Source: an uncultured SAR86 cluster bacterium
GTDB lineage: Bacteria; Pseudomonadota; Gammaproteobacteria; Magnimaribacterales; AG-339-G14
Direction: 5' to 3'
NCBI GenBank assembly: GCA_902595715.1
Contig: CACJRI010000004.1
Span: forward strand, 37,145 to 101,144
DNA length: 64,000 nucleotides
Below, piece by piece: positions 44,704-54,738 of the stretch; the first letter of the stretch is position 1, and every line of letters starts with the position of its first letter. A program made the translations under genes and the position numbers. The notes below the pieces were generated by a model. The model was not told where the DNA came from, did no database searches, and worked only from the letters and a program-made list of their open reading frames with translations.

Positions 44704-45633
44704 ATGAAATATCTACTAATTGCTTCCGTCTTTTTCTTCAATACTTTACTAGCGTCAGAATCTTGTGAATATTCAAAATGGGGAAAAGGCGATGAAATTG
44801 GAAATGCAAATCTTATTACCAATAAGTCTGTTTTAAATGCAGCGAAATTGATAAAGACCGGAAAAGTTTACAGCTTGGGACTAACGCTTGATTCAAATAC
44901 ACCTGCATATCCTCCTCGCAGTTTAAATCTTCAAGTGGTTCAGCCTACGCAACAGTTTGGAGAAAGAGCTTTTCCTAACTCAACATATAACGATGATATT
45001 TTTCAAGGTTGGTTTGGTATAGGCTCTCAACTTGATGGTTTAGGACACATTGGCCGACCTGATGGTAAGTTTTACAACTGTTTCGATGGAAAAAAAATTG
45101 CTCCCATCACGGGACTTACGAAATTAGGAATCGAGAAAGTACCTCCAATGGTTACTCGAGGAGTACTTTTCGATATAACAAAAATTTTGGGGGTGGAGTA
45201 TTTAAAAGCTGGACAAACTTTTTCAGTCAAAGAGTTAAAGCTGGCGGAAAAAAAGCAAGGTATTAAAGTTCAAAAAGGCGATGTCGTTTTGTTTCATACG
45301 GGTTGGACAGATGCAATGTTGGAAAAATTCCCAGAAAAATGGGGAGCTGAAATTCCAGGTCTTACACCCGAGCTGGCACAATATTTAGCTGACTTAGAGG
45401 TCATTGCAGTTGGTTCAGATACTTATGGATTAGATGTTATTCCGCCGGTAAACCCTGAAGAACCTTTTCAAGGACACGTTATTTTATTGCAACAAAATGG
45501 CATTTATATTTTAGAGGCTATGAATACTGGACCGTTAGCCAAAGATGAAGCTTTTGAATTTTTATTTGTATTGGGACAAGCTAAAGTCAGGGGTGCAGTT
45601 CAGATGTATATAAACCCAATAGCGATTAGATAA
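44704..45633 (+). CDS. Secreted cyclase/kynurenine-formamidase-like hydrolase
   Basis: A 309-residue member of the cyclase family (PF04199 type). A signal peptide (LLIASVFFFNTLLASES) ends at about residue 18, so it is probably periplasmic. GSQLDGLGHIGRPDGKFYN near residue 118 resembles the metal site HxGTHxD, and the conserved GDVVLFHTGW and AVGSDTYGLD lie later. The metal-binding first His of the standard motif is replaced (SQLDGLGH). Substrate unknown. TTTAGGAG before the ATG is the ribosome-binding site, 18 nt from tRNA-Gly. Confidence 0.78.
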   Translation: MKYLLIASVFFFNTLLASESCEYSKWGKGDEIGNANLITNKSVLNAAKLIKTGKVYSLGLTLDSNTPAYPPRSLNLQVVQPTQQFGERAFPNSTYNDDIFQGWFGIGSQLDGLGHIGRPDGKFYNCFDGKKIAPITGLTKLGIEKVPPMVTRGVLFDITKILGVEYLKAGQTFSVKELKLAEKKQGIKVQKGDVVLFHTGWTDAMLEKFPEKWGAEIPGLTPELAQYLADLEVIAVGSDTYGLDVIPPVNPEEPFQGHVILLQQNGIYILEAMNTGPLAKDEAFEFLFVLGQAKVRGAVQMYINPIAIR

Positions 45634-45634
45634 A

Positions 45635-46276
45635 CTACATAAGATCAGCAAATTCGTGATTCTTATCACGGTGACCAGCTTCATCTGCTCTAACAGCTAT
45701 TACTACATCTCTTAAGGTTGCTTGTGTTCCAAGGTGCCAGTAATCAATGGCTATTTGAGGGGCAGGGCGATTAAGAATTTTACCGTTATCTATTTCAGCT
45801 AGATATTCAGAGTAAGAGATCACAGCTTCCTCTTCAAAATAACCTATCATTCTATGGGCAGTTTTTTTGAAAAAGATATATAAAAAAGTATAGAAAATCC
45901 CGAAAGAAATTTGTGCCAACAGAATTAAGAACCTTTCCACCTTTGAAGGCTTGGCGATTTCAATAAAAGTCATTAAGTGCATTCTTTCGTTTTCTGCTTC
46001 ATCAAGTAGTTCCTTAATCATGCCATTATCATCTTTCATGTTTCTAAGTGATCTCAAGTGATGGACGACGCCAGCCACCATTCCAGGCACTCCTGCGACG
46101 GTTTCCAAGACAACAGCACGGTGACCATATCTTTTGCGGAAAAGAGTATCTGCAAAGAACCTTAAAGCTTTAGTTATAAAAAGCGCGAACGAATCACTAA
46201 AGCTCTGGGGAGGAGTATGAAGTTGAGCTCCAATGGATTCGTTCGATACAAATTTATTGTCATCTGTATTTAGCAT
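45635..46276 (-). CDS. aox: Alternative oxidase (ubiquinol oxidase, AOX)
   Basis: A 213-residue diiron membrane protein. The four AOX signatures are present: LETVAGVPG near residue 57 (Glu58), AENERMHLMT near 94 (Glu97 and His100), FEEEAVISYSEYL near 147, and RADEAGHRDKNH near 196 (Glu199 and His202). The segment ILLAQISFGIFYTFLYIFF at about 118-136 would enter the membrane. It oxidises ubiquinol with oxygen without proton pumping. It is divergent from an enoyl-CoA hydratase gene. Confidence 0.93.
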   Translation of the reverse strand: MLNTDDNKFVSNESIGAQLHTPPQSFSDSFALFITKALRFFADTLFRKRYGHRAVVLETVAGVPGMVAGVVHHLRSLRNMKDDNGMIKELLDEAENERMHLMTFIEIAKPSKVERFLILLAQISFGIFYTFLYIFFKKTAHRMIGYFEEEAVISYSEYLAEIDNGKILNRPAPQIAIDYWHLGTQATLRDVVIAVRADEAGHRDKNHEFADLM

Positions 46277-46386
46277 GGTTGTACTATATATACTTCAAAG
46301 TTATATAAAATATTTCAAACCTAATTATTAGATATATATAGCTTTTTTGCATAAGTGCTAAAGTTTGAATAAATATAGAGGTAAAG

Positions 46387-47196
46387 ATGAATACACTTAA
46401 AACTGAAATTAAAGAAAAAGGAGTCTTTGTGATTACCTTGAATAGACCTAAAGTCCTAAATAGTTTAAATAAAGAAATAATCGATGAATTACTTGAGGCA
46501 TTCGATAAAGCTTATGAAGACCAATCAATTAGAACTGTAGTACTTACTGGTGAAGGAAGGGGTTTTTGCAGCGGAGCTGATCTTGCTGGAGGCGGTTGGC
46601 CTAGCGATCCAAAATGGTCCCCCGGTGAATCAACGGCAAATGCCATGGAAATTGGTTTCAACCCCTTGGTTAGAAAGATTGTGAATTGTCCCAAACCCGT
46701 AGTGAACGCCATTAATGGTATTGCTGCTGGAGGCGGCGTAGGTTTGGCGTTATGTGGAGATTTAATTTTGGCTGCTGATACAGCAAAATTTAAATTGGTG
46801 TTTGGTCCTCAATTAGGCATCATTTCCGATGTAGGAGCATCTTGGTTGGTACCTAATCTTTTAGGCCGTGCTAAAGCTAACGGAATGGCATTATTGGGAG
46901 AAGATATCAGCGCTTCTCAAGCAGAAGCTTGGGGTTTGATTTGGAAAGTTATTCCTGAAAAAGACTTATTAGATGAAGCTTGTAAGTTAGCGGGCCAAAT
47001 GGCAGATGGAGCTATTACAGGTTTAAAAGCTATCGTCAAAGCTCACGATAATGCGCTACAAGTATCTTTATCCGATCAATTGGATTACGAGAGAGATACA
47101 CAACGCGTTTTATGTGACGGGGCTGTTTTTAAAGAAGGGGTGCAAGCCTTTTTAGAAAAAAGAAAACCAAATTTCAGAGATATTGAAGAAGTTTAG
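46387..47196 (+). CDS. Enoyl-CoA hydratase/isomerase family protein
   Basis: A 269-residue crotonase-fold protein. TLNRPKVLNSLNKEII near residue 16, GRGFCSGADLAGGG near 58 (oxyanion-hole segment), and NGIAAGGGVGLALCGDLILA near 110 are family motifs. The active-site acidic residues cannot be assigned to one reaction from sequence alone, so beta-oxidation (hydratase) or isomerase roles are open. An ATG with GAGGTAAAG upstream is the start. It is convergent with dapE. Confidence 0.86.
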   Translation: MNTLKTEIKEKGVFVITLNRPKVLNSLNKEIIDELLEAFDKAYEDQSIRTVVLTGEGRGFCSGADLAGGGWPSDPKWSPGESTANAMEIGFNPLVRKIVNCPKPVVNAINGIAAGGGVGLALCGDLILAADTAKFKLVFGPQLGIISDVGASWLVPNLLGRAKANGMALLGEDISASQAEAWGLIWKVIPEKDLLDEACKLAGQMADGAITGLKAIVKAHDNALQVSLSDQLDYERDTQRVLCDGAVFKEGVQAFLEKRKPNFRDIEEV

Positions 47197-47202
47197 TTTC
47201 GA

Positions 47203-48333
47203 CTAATTCAAATTGAGTCTTTCTAGAAGGTTTATATAAATTCCCTTAAGCGTTTCTAAGTCCTGGAGACTTACATTTTCATCGGTTTTGTGAATGGTTT
47301 CGTTCAATGGACCGAGTTCTACAATTTCTGAGCCCATAACTTGTAAGAAGCGTCCATCAGAAGTACCGCCCCCATTATTGATAATCGGTTCGTAACCTGT
47401 AACTGATTTAACAGAGTCAACAATTTTTTCAATGAAATATTTTTTTTCAGTTAGATAAGGAAGACCACTTAATACCCATTCCACCTCGTATTTGAGATTA
47501 AGCTTTTTAAGAACAGCCTCAAAGGTTTCTTTTAAGTAAGCTTCATTGGATTCTGAGCAAAATCTAAAATTGAACATCATCTCTAAAACTCCTGGCACAA
47601 CATTGGTTGCTCCAGTTCCAGATTTGATATTAGAAATTTGAAAAGATGTTGGTTGAAAATGTTCATTGCCCTCATCCCAAGTAATGTTTTCCAGTTCAGA
47701 GATTAATTTGGCACTGGTAAAAATAGGATTTTCAACTTTTTCAGGATATGCAACATGGCCTTGTTTGCCTAAAACTTTTAATGTTCCGCTTAAAGAACCA
47801 CGCCTACCTATTCTGATGGTATCTCCAACTTTCGTGTTTGAAGAGGGTTCGCCAACCAAACAGAAGTCAATGTGCTCACCATCTTCCATAAATTTTTTAA
47901 TGATGACATCGATTTTGCCATCTTCAGGTTCACCTTCTTCGTTGGAAGTTAACAACACGGCTAATCGATAATTCAAAGTAGGGTTAGTACCTAAGAAATC
48001 TTTTAAAGCTAAAAGGTAGGCAGCAATATTTCCTTTCATGTCCGCGGTGCCACGTCCATACATATGACCGTCTATAGTCACTGCTGAAAAGGGCGGTTGA
48101 GTCCAATTTTCAACTGGCCCAGTGGGAACTACATCTGTATGACCTAAGAAACACATCAGAGGGCCATCGTTGCCAAGAACTGCGTAGAGATTTTCGACAT
48201 TTTCGTAGTCAATACGTTTGCATTTAAAACCCAAATCTTTCAAAAACGGCTCAATGAGATCAAAACATCCTTCATCCCTAGGGGTGATCGATTCAATTTT
48301 GATTAGGTCTTTTAGTAAACTTTCTATATTCAT
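47203..48333 (-). CDS. dapE: Succinyl-diaminopimelate desuccinylase
   Basis: A 376-residue M20 metallopeptidase-family enzyme of lysine and peptidoglycan precursor synthesis. FLGHTDVVPTGP near residue 63 (His and Asp ligands), GRGTADMKGNIAA near 92 (Asp bridge), and LLTSNEEGE near 128 (catalytic Glu and ligand) are clear. NNGGGTSDGRFLQ near 318 and PLNETIHKTDE near 345 complete the site. The length is right for DapE. Confidence 0.92.
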   Translation of the reverse strand: MNIESLLKDLIKIESITPRDEGCFDLIEPFLKDLGFKCKRIDYENVENLYAVLGNDGPLMCFLGHTDVVPTGPVENWTQPPFSAVTIDGHMYGRGTADMKGNIAAYLLALKDFLGTNPTLNYRLAVLLTSNEEGEPEDGKIDVIIKKFMEDGEHIDFCLVGEPSSNTKVGDTIRIGRRGSLSGTLKVLGKQGHVAYPEKVENPIFTSAKLISELENITWDEGNEHFQPTSFQISNIKSGTGATNVVPGVLEMMFNFRFCSESNEAYLKETFEAVLKKLNLKYEVEWVLSGLPYLTEKKYFIEKIVDSVKSVTGYEPIINNGGGTSDGRFLQVMGSEIVELGPLNETIHKTDENVSLQDLETLKGIYINLLERLNLN

Positions 48334-48429
48334 CTAAGAAATATTATAAGTCCTTAAACAAACTTGTTTTAAATTTTATTACTACTGCTAAAATCATTCT
48401 TTTATTAGAACTAAATCATAGGAACCAAT

Positions 48430-50586
48430 ATGACCAATCGTATCCAAAGAGGCGATCTTCAAGTAAGTGAGGAATTAGACAAATTAATAACCGAAAAAGT
48501 TTGTCTTAATATCGATGTGGACCCAGACCAATTTTGGAATTCTTTCAATGACATTGTTAAAGAATTTACCCCCAGAAATAAAGCTTTGCTTGCAGAACGA
48601 GATGAGCTGCAAACAAAAATAGATAATTGGCATAAAGAAAATAAAGAATTTGATAAAGAAACTTACAAAACCTTTTTGAAAGAAATTGGTTATTGGGTTG
48701 ATACTAATGATGATTTTGAAATAGAAACCACAAATGTGGATTCAGAAATATCTACCATCGCAGGGGCACAATTGGTAGTGCCAGTAATGAATGCTAGATT
48801 TGCTTTAAACGCTGCCAATGCCAGATGGGGCAGTCTCTATGATGCTTTATATGGCACAGATATGATTTCCGAAGATGATGGAGCTGAACGCGGAGGGGCT
48901 TATAATCCTGTAAGAGGAGATAAAGTAATTGAGTTTTCCAAAAACTTTATGAATGAAAACTTTCCCTTAAGCAATGGTTCCTACCAAGAAATTGCAGCAT
49001 TTCAAATTGCCGATGGTAATTTAGAAATTACACTCAAAGATCAAACTAAAGTTACATTGGCAGATAACGATAAGTTTGTTGGCTACTCTGGAGATGTTGA
49101 AAATCCAACTGGAATTTTAATGAAAAACAACAATCTGCATGTTGAAGTCCAAATTGATCGTGATGACTCAGTCGGTAAAGATGACCTAGCTGGCATTAAA
49201 GATATCTTGGTTGAGTCAGCAGTTACCACCATTCAAGATTGCGAAGATTCAGTTGCTGCTGTTGATGGTGAAGACAAAGCTACTGTTTATAGTAACTGGC
49301 TTGGCTTGATGCAAGGGAATCTAGAAGAGACCTTTGACAAGGGTGGGAAAGCCATGACTCGAAAGCTAAATCCGGATCGAGATTATTCTAATCCTGAAGG
49401 CGAAGGATTCACTTTGCCAGGAAGAAGCACGATGTTAGTTAGAAATGTTGGACACTTAATGACTACTCCTGCCATTCTCGATGCCGAAGGTAATGAAATT
49501 TTTGAAGGCATCATGGATGCTATGTTTACCATCACCATTGCTAAGCACGATTTACTAAGCAACGGTACTTTCAAAAACAGTCGCACTGGCAGCATTTATA
49601 TTGTGAAACCCAAAATGCATGGTCCAAAAGAAGTACAACTTACTTGTGATTTATTTGCGGCTGTGGAGAAAGCGGTAGGACTTGCTCCATTAACAGCAAA
49701 AATTGGCATCATGGATGAAGAGCGTCGTACAACAATAAATCTAAAAGAATGCATCAAAGTTGCCAAAGATCGAGTGATCTTTATAAATACTGGCTTTTTA
49801 GATCGTACTGGCGATGAGATTCATACTTCCATGGAAGCAGGTCCCATGATAAGAAAAGCGCAGATGAAACAAGAGCCTTGGATACTGGCCTACGAAGATT
49901 GGAATGTCGACAAAGGATTGCAAACTGGTTTTAAAGGCAAAGCTCAAATTGGAAAAGGAATGTGGGCCATGCCGGATGAAATGCTTGGTATGTACGAAAA
50001 CAAAACTGTGCATCCGGAAGCGGGTGCCAATTGTGCTTGGGTACCTTCGCCTACGGCTGCAACTTTACATGCGCTGCATTATCATCAAATCAGCGTTCCT
50101 AGCGTTCAGGAAGATTTACAAAAAAGAAAAGAAGCAAATATGGATGAAATCTTGGAAATTCCACTTTTGAAAGAAAAACTAACAGCTGAGGAAATTCAAG
50201 CTGAGTTGGACAACAATGCTCAAGGAATCTTGGGTTATGTGGTTCGTTGGATTGATCAAGGCGTGGGATGTTCCAAAGTTCCTGATATCAATAATGTTGG
50301 TTTAATGGAAGACCGTGCAACTTGTCGTATTTCCAGTCAACATATTGCCAATTGGTTGCATCATGGTTTGTGTGATGAAACACAAGTTTTGGAGACCATG
50401 AAAAAAATGGCTGTCGTAGTCGATGAACAAAACTCTGGTGATCCAGAATATGAAAACATGGCGCCTAGTTATGATGGGGATGCTTTTCAAGCTGCTTGTG
50501 ACTTAGTTCTAAAAGGCCGCGTACAACCTAGTGGTTACACTGAGCCAATTCTGCACGCACAACGATTGGTTAAAAAAGCTCACTAA
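48430..50586 (+). CDS. glcB: Malate synthase G
   Basis: A 718-residue single-chain malate synthase of isoform G, which joins glyoxylate and acetyl-CoA. [17 protein letters not shown] near 330, [19 protein letters not shown] near 448 and [20 protein letters not shown] near 536 are typical. The enzyme belongs to the glyoxylate bypass or to glycolate use; isocitrate lyase was not seen in this window. The amidohydrolase gene starts 6 bp after its stop. Confidence 0.96.
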   Translation: MTNRIQRGDLQVSEELDKLITEKVCLNIDVDPDQFWNSFNDIVKEFTPRNKALLAERDELQTKIDNWHKENKEFDKETYKTFLKEIGYWVDTNDDFEIETTNVDSEISTIAGAQLVVPVMNARFALNAANARWGSLYDALYGTDMISEDDGAERGGAYNPVRGDKVIEFSKNFMNENFPLSNGSYQEIAAFQIADGNLEITLKDQTKVTLADNDKFVGYSGDVENPTGILMKNNNLHVEVQIDRDDSVGKDDLAGIKDILVESAVTTIQDCEDSVAAVDGEDKATVYSNWLGLMQGNLEETFDKGGKAMTRKLNPDRDYSNPEGEGFTLPGRSTMLVRNVGHLMTTPAILDAEGNEIFEGIMDAMFTITIAKHDLLSNGTFKNSRTGSIYIVKPKMHGPKEVQLTCDLFAAVEKAVGLAPLTAKIGIMDEERRTTINLKECIKVAKDRVIFINTGFLDRTGDEIHTSMEAGPMIRKAQMKQEPWILAYEDWNVDKGLQTGFKGKAQIGKGMWAMPDEMLGMYENKTVHPEAGANCAWVPSPTAATLHALHYHQISVPSVQEDLQKRKEANMDEILEIPLLKEKLTAEEIQAELDNNAQGILGYVVRWIDQGVGCSKVPDINNVGLMEDRATCRISSQHIANWLHHGLCDETQVLETMKKMAVVVDEQNSGDPEYENMAPSYDGDAFQAACDLVLKGRVQPSGYTEPILHAQRLVKKAH

Positions 50587-50592
50587 ACAAAG

Positions 50593-51606
50593 ATGAGCAA
50601 TCTCTCTCAAGCAGATTGGTTAGCTCAAATATCTGAAGAGATCATTGATCCACATCAAAGGATTATTGATCCACATCATCATCTTTGGCCTGGAGCAACA
50701 GAAGACACTCAATATCTGTTGAATGATCTTTGGGCTGATACTGGCTCTGGACATAACGTTACGAATACGGTTTTTATCGACTGCAGTCAGTGCTATTGGA
50801 ATTTAGAAGATGAGGCATTGAATCCAGTAGGGGAGACGGAATTTGTTAAAGCATTAGCGGATACATCAAGAGCAAATCCTAACCAAGCAACCATTTCCGG
50901 AATTGTCGGACATGTTGATATGTTATTAGGCTTTGAAGCAGAACGAGTACTGGAAAAGCATTTGGAAGTTGGACAAGAATTGTTTAAGGGTATTCGCCAT
51001 GCAGGCGGTTGGGATTCGCATTCTAAGGTGCGTAACTCACATCATGATGCTTGCGAAGGTTTGTATCTTTTACCAAACTTTTTAGATGGATTGCAGACTC
51101 TCACCAAATTAGGCTATGTTTTTGAAGCTTGGCAATACCACCATCAAATCCCGCAAATTACTGAGTTGGCAAAACAATTTCCAGATCTCATTATTATCTT
51201 GAATCATTTCAGCGGTCCTTTGGGTATCGGCCCTTATGAGAACAAACAGACTAAAATCTTTCCTCAATGGCAAAAGGATTTAAAAGAACTCAGTCAGCAC
51301 GAAAATGTTTATGCCAAACTTGGTGGCTTAGCGATGCCAGTTAATGGCTTTGGTTTTCATACGCAACCAAAACCACCAACATCCAATGAGTTTGTAAGCA
51401 AGCAAAAGGCCTACTACGAAACAGCACTTGAGTATTTCACACCTGCAAGGTGTATGTTTGAAAGCAACTTTCCTGTCGATAAAGCTTCCATTTCTTATCC
51501 AGTGTTATGGAATGCTTTTAAAAAAATAGCAAAAGAGTACAGTTCTGCTGAAAAAGATCAGCTCTTTTACCAAACCGCCGCAAAGGTTTATCGAATTACT
51601 GATTAA
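50593..51606 (+). CDS. Amidohydrolase family protein (PF04909 type)
   Basis: A 337-residue TIM-barrel hydrolase. RIIDPHHHLWPG near residue 22 is the metal-binding HxH motif. IILNHFSGPLG near 196 has a later His, and CMFESNFPVDKASI near 292 has the conserved Asn/Asp. These fit the amidohydrolase_2 group (as in dicarboxylate-lactone and decarboxylase-type enzymes). Substrate unknown. It lies 6 bp after glcB, suggesting a shared transcript, and overlaps the convergent ACAD by 11 bp. Confidence 0.82.
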   Translation: MSNLSQADWLAQISEEIIDPHQRIIDPHHHLWPGATEDTQYLLNDLWADTGSGHNVTNTVFIDCSQCYWNLEDEALNPVGETEFVKALADTSRANPNQATISGIVGHVDMLLGFEAERVLEKHLEVGQELFKGIRHAGGWDSHSKVRNSHHDACEGLYLLPNFLDGLQTLTKLGYVFEAWQYHHQIPQITELAKQFPDLIIILNHFSGPLGIGPYENKQTKIFPQWQKDLKELSQHENVYAKLGGLAMPVNGFGFHTQPKPPTSNEFVSKQKAYYETALEYFTPARCMFESNFPVDKASISYPVLWNAFKKIAKEYSSAEKDQLFYQTAAKVYRITD

Positions 51607-52690
51607 AGCCTTGAATTTCGGCTGCTTCTTCGCGAATCAATTCTGGACCGCCTAAAAGTTGACGGTTAAGACCAATTCGTTTGAACCAATAATGCAGCCC
51701 CAAAAGATCAGTAAAGCCCATACCACCATGAACTTCGGTGGCTTTTTTAGAAACCATTTTTGCAACTTCAGAAATATGCGATTTTGCCTGACAAGCTTGC
51801 AGTCGAGCTTCATCTGGCTCGTGATCAAAAGAATGAGCTGCCTGCCACAACATGGCATAACAAGGCTCCAAGTCCGAAGCCATTTCAGCACACATGTGTT
51901 TTACTGCTTGAAAGGAACCAATCACTCTGTTGAATTGTTTTCTTTCTTTGGCATACGAAACAGCTTTTTCAATCATAGTCTCAGAAGCACCTAAGCTATC
52001 TGCAGCAAAAATTATTCGCCCAGCATCTAAGACTTTTTTTGCAATCTCAGGATTGTTTTCTGAACCAGGCAAAACCTCAGCAGCCACGTTTTTTAAATTT
52101 AATTCCAAATAGGATCTAGTTTTATCAACTGAAGTTAGCTTGGTGATTTCAAGGCCTTTGTCTTTTGCATCTACTAAAAACAAAACACCTCCTTTATTGG
52201 ATAGCAGAAAATAATCTGCTTCATCCCCATCGATGACAAATAAAGCTTTTCCGTTTGCCTTACCACTTGCCAAATCAATTCCTGCATCCTCCCTAGCTGC
52301 TACATACTCACTCAAACCTACTCCAAATTTAGTTTCATTGGACACGATTTGTGGCAAGTATTTAGCTTTTTGCTCATCAGAACCAGCTAGATTAATTGCA
52401 ATCGGCGTCATCACATAAGCACCTGCAAACGGAATAGGTCCTACTCCAGAACCCAAACCTTGTGCTACCGCAACAGCGGATAATAGGTCTGCTCCCAAAC
52501 CACCATGTTCTTCAGGAACTAAAAGAGCATTGATACCTAAGTTGATAAGTCCGCTATAAATTTCTTTTGCTAATGCCTCATCTTCGCCGTTGGCAATTTT
52601 TCGGATTTCATCAACAGTTACATTGTCAGCTAAAAACTTTTTAACGTAATCTTGAAATTGTTCTTGTTCTTCTGATAATCCAAAAAACAT
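51596..52690 (-). CDS. Acyl-CoA dehydrogenase, smaller subunit of a pair
   Basis: A 364-residue flavoprotein of the acyl-CoA dehydrogenase family. MFFGLSEEQEQFQDYVKKFL at the start, PEEHGGLGADLLSAVAVAQG near 58 and EVHGGMGFTDLLGLHYWFKR near 314 are family motifs. It is shorter than the 413-residue partner encoded immediately before it (start and stop share TAATG). Such overlapping pairs of unlike subunits occur in steroid-type alpha2beta2 dehydrogenases of actinobacteria. Whether both subunits keep the catalytic Glu is unresolved here. Confidence 0.88.
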   Translation of the reverse strand: MFFGLSEEQEQFQDYVKKFLADNVTVDEIRKIANGEDEALAKEIYSGLINLGINALLVPEEHGGLGADLLSAVAVAQGLGSGVGPIPFAGAYVMTPIAINLAGSDEQKAKYLPQIVSNETKFGVGLSEYVAAREDAGIDLASGKANGKALFVIDGDEADYFLLSNKGGVLFLVDAKDKGLEITKLTSVDKTRSYLELNLKNVAAEVLPGSENNPEIAKKVLDAGRIIFAADSLGASETMIEKAVSYAKERKQFNRVIGSFQAVKHMCAEMASDLEPCYAMLWQAAHSFDHEPDEARLQACQAKSHISEVAKMVSKKATEVHGGMGFTDLLGLHYWFKRIGLNRQLLGGPELIREEAAEIQGFNQ

Positions 52691-53931
52691 TACGAAGCCT
52701 CCGTGACCTTAGGTTCTTTAGGCATTCCCAAACCACGTTCGGAAATGATGTTTTTTTGAATTTGATTCGTTCCGCCACCAATAATCAGACCAAGGAAATA
52801 CATATAAGTGAATTGGAAAGAACCGTCTTCTTTTAAATAGGGGCTATCTTCATACAAAGTACCAATTTCTCCGAGCACATCAATAGCAAGACCCTCAAGC
52901 TCATGACGCAACTCAGTTCCGACTAATTTTTGAATCATGCCACCCAGTTTTACGTTTTGTCCTGGATTAATTTTTGAAGAGAGCAACCTCAAGGAATGGG
53001 CTTGACTGGCCATGACTTTTCCTTGCACTTGCATCAAGCGATCACGATAAGAAGGAATGTCTATCAAGCGCCTTCCATCAATGGTTTGTTCCTTCATCAT
53101 GTTGATTAATGTATTTAGTCGATTCATAGTGGCATTTGGATCGGCCAAGGAACCACGTTCGTGACCTAAAACCGAGTTAGCAACCGACCAACCCTCACCG
53201 CGTTTAGCTACAATATTTTCTTCTGGAACGGTGACGTCATCAAAGAAAACTTCATTGAAGCCAGCCTGCAAGGTCATATCCACTAAAGGTCTAATTTCAA
53301 TACCAGGAGTATCCATCGGAATTAAAATAAAACTAATTCCAGAATGCTTAGGAGCTTGTGGCTCAGTTCTCACCAAACAAAACATCATTTGCGAATATTG
53401 TGCTGTACTGGTCCAAATTTTTTGACCATTGATTACCCAATTCCCATCAATTAGTTCTCCTTTGGTTTGTAGGCTTGCTAAATCACTTCCCGCATTGGGT
53501 TCCGAGTAACCCTGACACCAAATCATCTCACCATGCAAAGTAGGGCGGATGTACTTTTGTTTTTGTTCTTCACTACCCCATTCAAGTAAGGTTGGCACCA
53601 ACATATCAATACCTTGACCGCCCATTCCTCCAGGCACTTTGGCTTTGGAAAATTCAGTCGCTATGATTCTACTTTTGATAATGTCGGTTTCACCACCATA
53701 TCCACCGTATTCCTTAGGAATGGCTCTTGCGATATAGCCTTTTTCAATTAAGATTTTTTGCCACTCAGAACGTGTGATTTCCTTTTTTGATTTTTTAGTC
53801 GCTGAAGAATTGTTTAGAGTATCTGCAACAACGTTGCTTTCACGCTTGAAAGAGACCCCTTGATATTCCTTACAAAAACCTTGTACCTCCTTACGGAACT
53901 CTTCGTATTCTGCACCATAGTTTAAATCCAT
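52690..53931 (-). CDS. Acyl-CoA dehydrogenase, larger subunit of a pair
   Basis: A 413-residue acyl-CoA dehydrogenase. GYSEPNAGSDLASLQTKGEL near residue 156 is the FAD-binding signature, MFCLVRTEPQAPKHSGISF follows, and LIIGGGTNQIQKNIISERGL near the end is the C-terminal signature. AAGGAGAAGCAA precedes the ATG. It is co-transcribed with the overlapping smaller ACAD gene. A role in fatty-acyl or steroid-like CoA ester oxidation is inferred, as the substrate cannot be read from sequence. Confidence 0.9.
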   Translation of the reverse strand: MDLNYGAEYEEFRKEVQGFCKEYQGVSFKRESNVVADTLNNSSATKKSKKEITRSEWQKILIEKGYIARAIPKEYGGYGGETDIIKSRIIATEFSKAKVPGGMGGQGIDMLVPTLLEWGSEEQKQKYIRPTLHGEMIWCQGYSEPNAGSDLASLQTKGELIDGNWVINGQKIWTSTAQYSQMMFCLVRTEPQAPKHSGISFILIPMDTPGIEIRPLVDMTLQAGFNEVFFDDVTVPEENIVAKRGEGWSVANSVLGHERGSLADPNATMNRLNTLINMMKEQTIDGRRLIDIPSYRDRLMQVQGKVMASQAHSLRLLSSKINPGQNVKLGGMIQKLVGTELRHELEGLAIDVLGEIGTLYEDSPYLKEDGSFQFTYMYFLGLIIGGGTNQIQKNIISERGLGMPKEPKVTEAS

Positions 53932-54057
53932 TTGCTTCTCCTTATTGTTAATGAATGGCGTCTAAATATTCTAAGGCTAAATAACACAAACGCCAACAAG
54001 AGAGCAGAGAAAAAGTATTGTTGGCGCTTGGAATACAAACTAGCTAAAATCAAAAAA

Positions 54058-54738
54058 ATGACTCGCTGGTTTCTTATATTCATTACTTCTTTGTTGATTG
54101 TCTTAGGAGCGCGTTATGGTACTTATTCACCGATGCCAGGAGTGGTTTTTGCCGATTGCGAGACTCCAGTTATTGAAAACAAACTCCTAGGTCTTTGGGA
54201 ATTAGATCGTATTGATAATTATGAAGCCTTTCATGAGGCTCTAGCTGAAAACTCAGGATTTTTAAGTTATTTGGAAGTATTTGCCTATCCATTTGTTTTG
54301 GAGCGCAGTCAACTTTACCGCATTGAGCAGTGCGGTTCCGATCTTGCTCTTTCAGTAAATTATTTGAGAACTTGGCTTGTCGCAACTGCAGAAATTGAAG
54401 AACCAAATATTCAAGTTGAAATGAAAGATTTTGCAACCGAACTAAAAGAAACTCTTGAGGAAACTTTTGAAGAAGTCCTAACAGATGTCAAAGATGCGCT
54501 TGCCATTGAAGCAAAGCCAAAAGTTAATAAATCTTTGAAATTTTTACGAAAGTCTAACAATTTAAATCTTGTTGCAGAATTGACTCTTTCAGATGAGGAA
54601 ATTACTCTTTATGGCACCCTCAATGGTAAAAATTACAAAGAAAAAATTTATTACGATGCCGGTGAGCTAGTAAGGGAAATTGCTTTTGTTGATTCTACTT
54701 TAGGTTCGACTGACTTTATTTATCGACGTTATCCGTAA
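54058..54738 (+). CDS. Hypothetical protein with N-terminal membrane anchor
   Basis: About 226 residues from ATG 54058; a longer frame starts at 53932, but the extra segment is not hydrophobic and the internal start gives a clean anchor. The N-terminus TRWFLIFITSLLIVLGARYG is a signal or anchor. The rest is hydrophilic, with a helical acidic stretch (LKETLEETFEEVLTDVKDAL at about 145-165) and a C-terminal beta-like part. No cysteine lipobox. I do not recognise the family. It overlaps the convergent TetR gene by 23 bp. Confidence 0.6.
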   Translation: MTRWFLIFITSLLIVLGARYGTYSPMPGVVFADCETPVIENKLLGLWELDRIDNYEAFHEALAENSGFLSYLEVFAYPFVLERSQLYRIEQCGSDLALSVNYLRTWLVATAEIEEPNIQVEMKDFATELKETLEETFEEVLTDVKDALAIEAKPKVNKSLKFLRKSNNLNLVAELTLSDEEITLYGTLNGKNYKEKIYYDAGELVREIAFVDSTLGSTDFIYRRYP

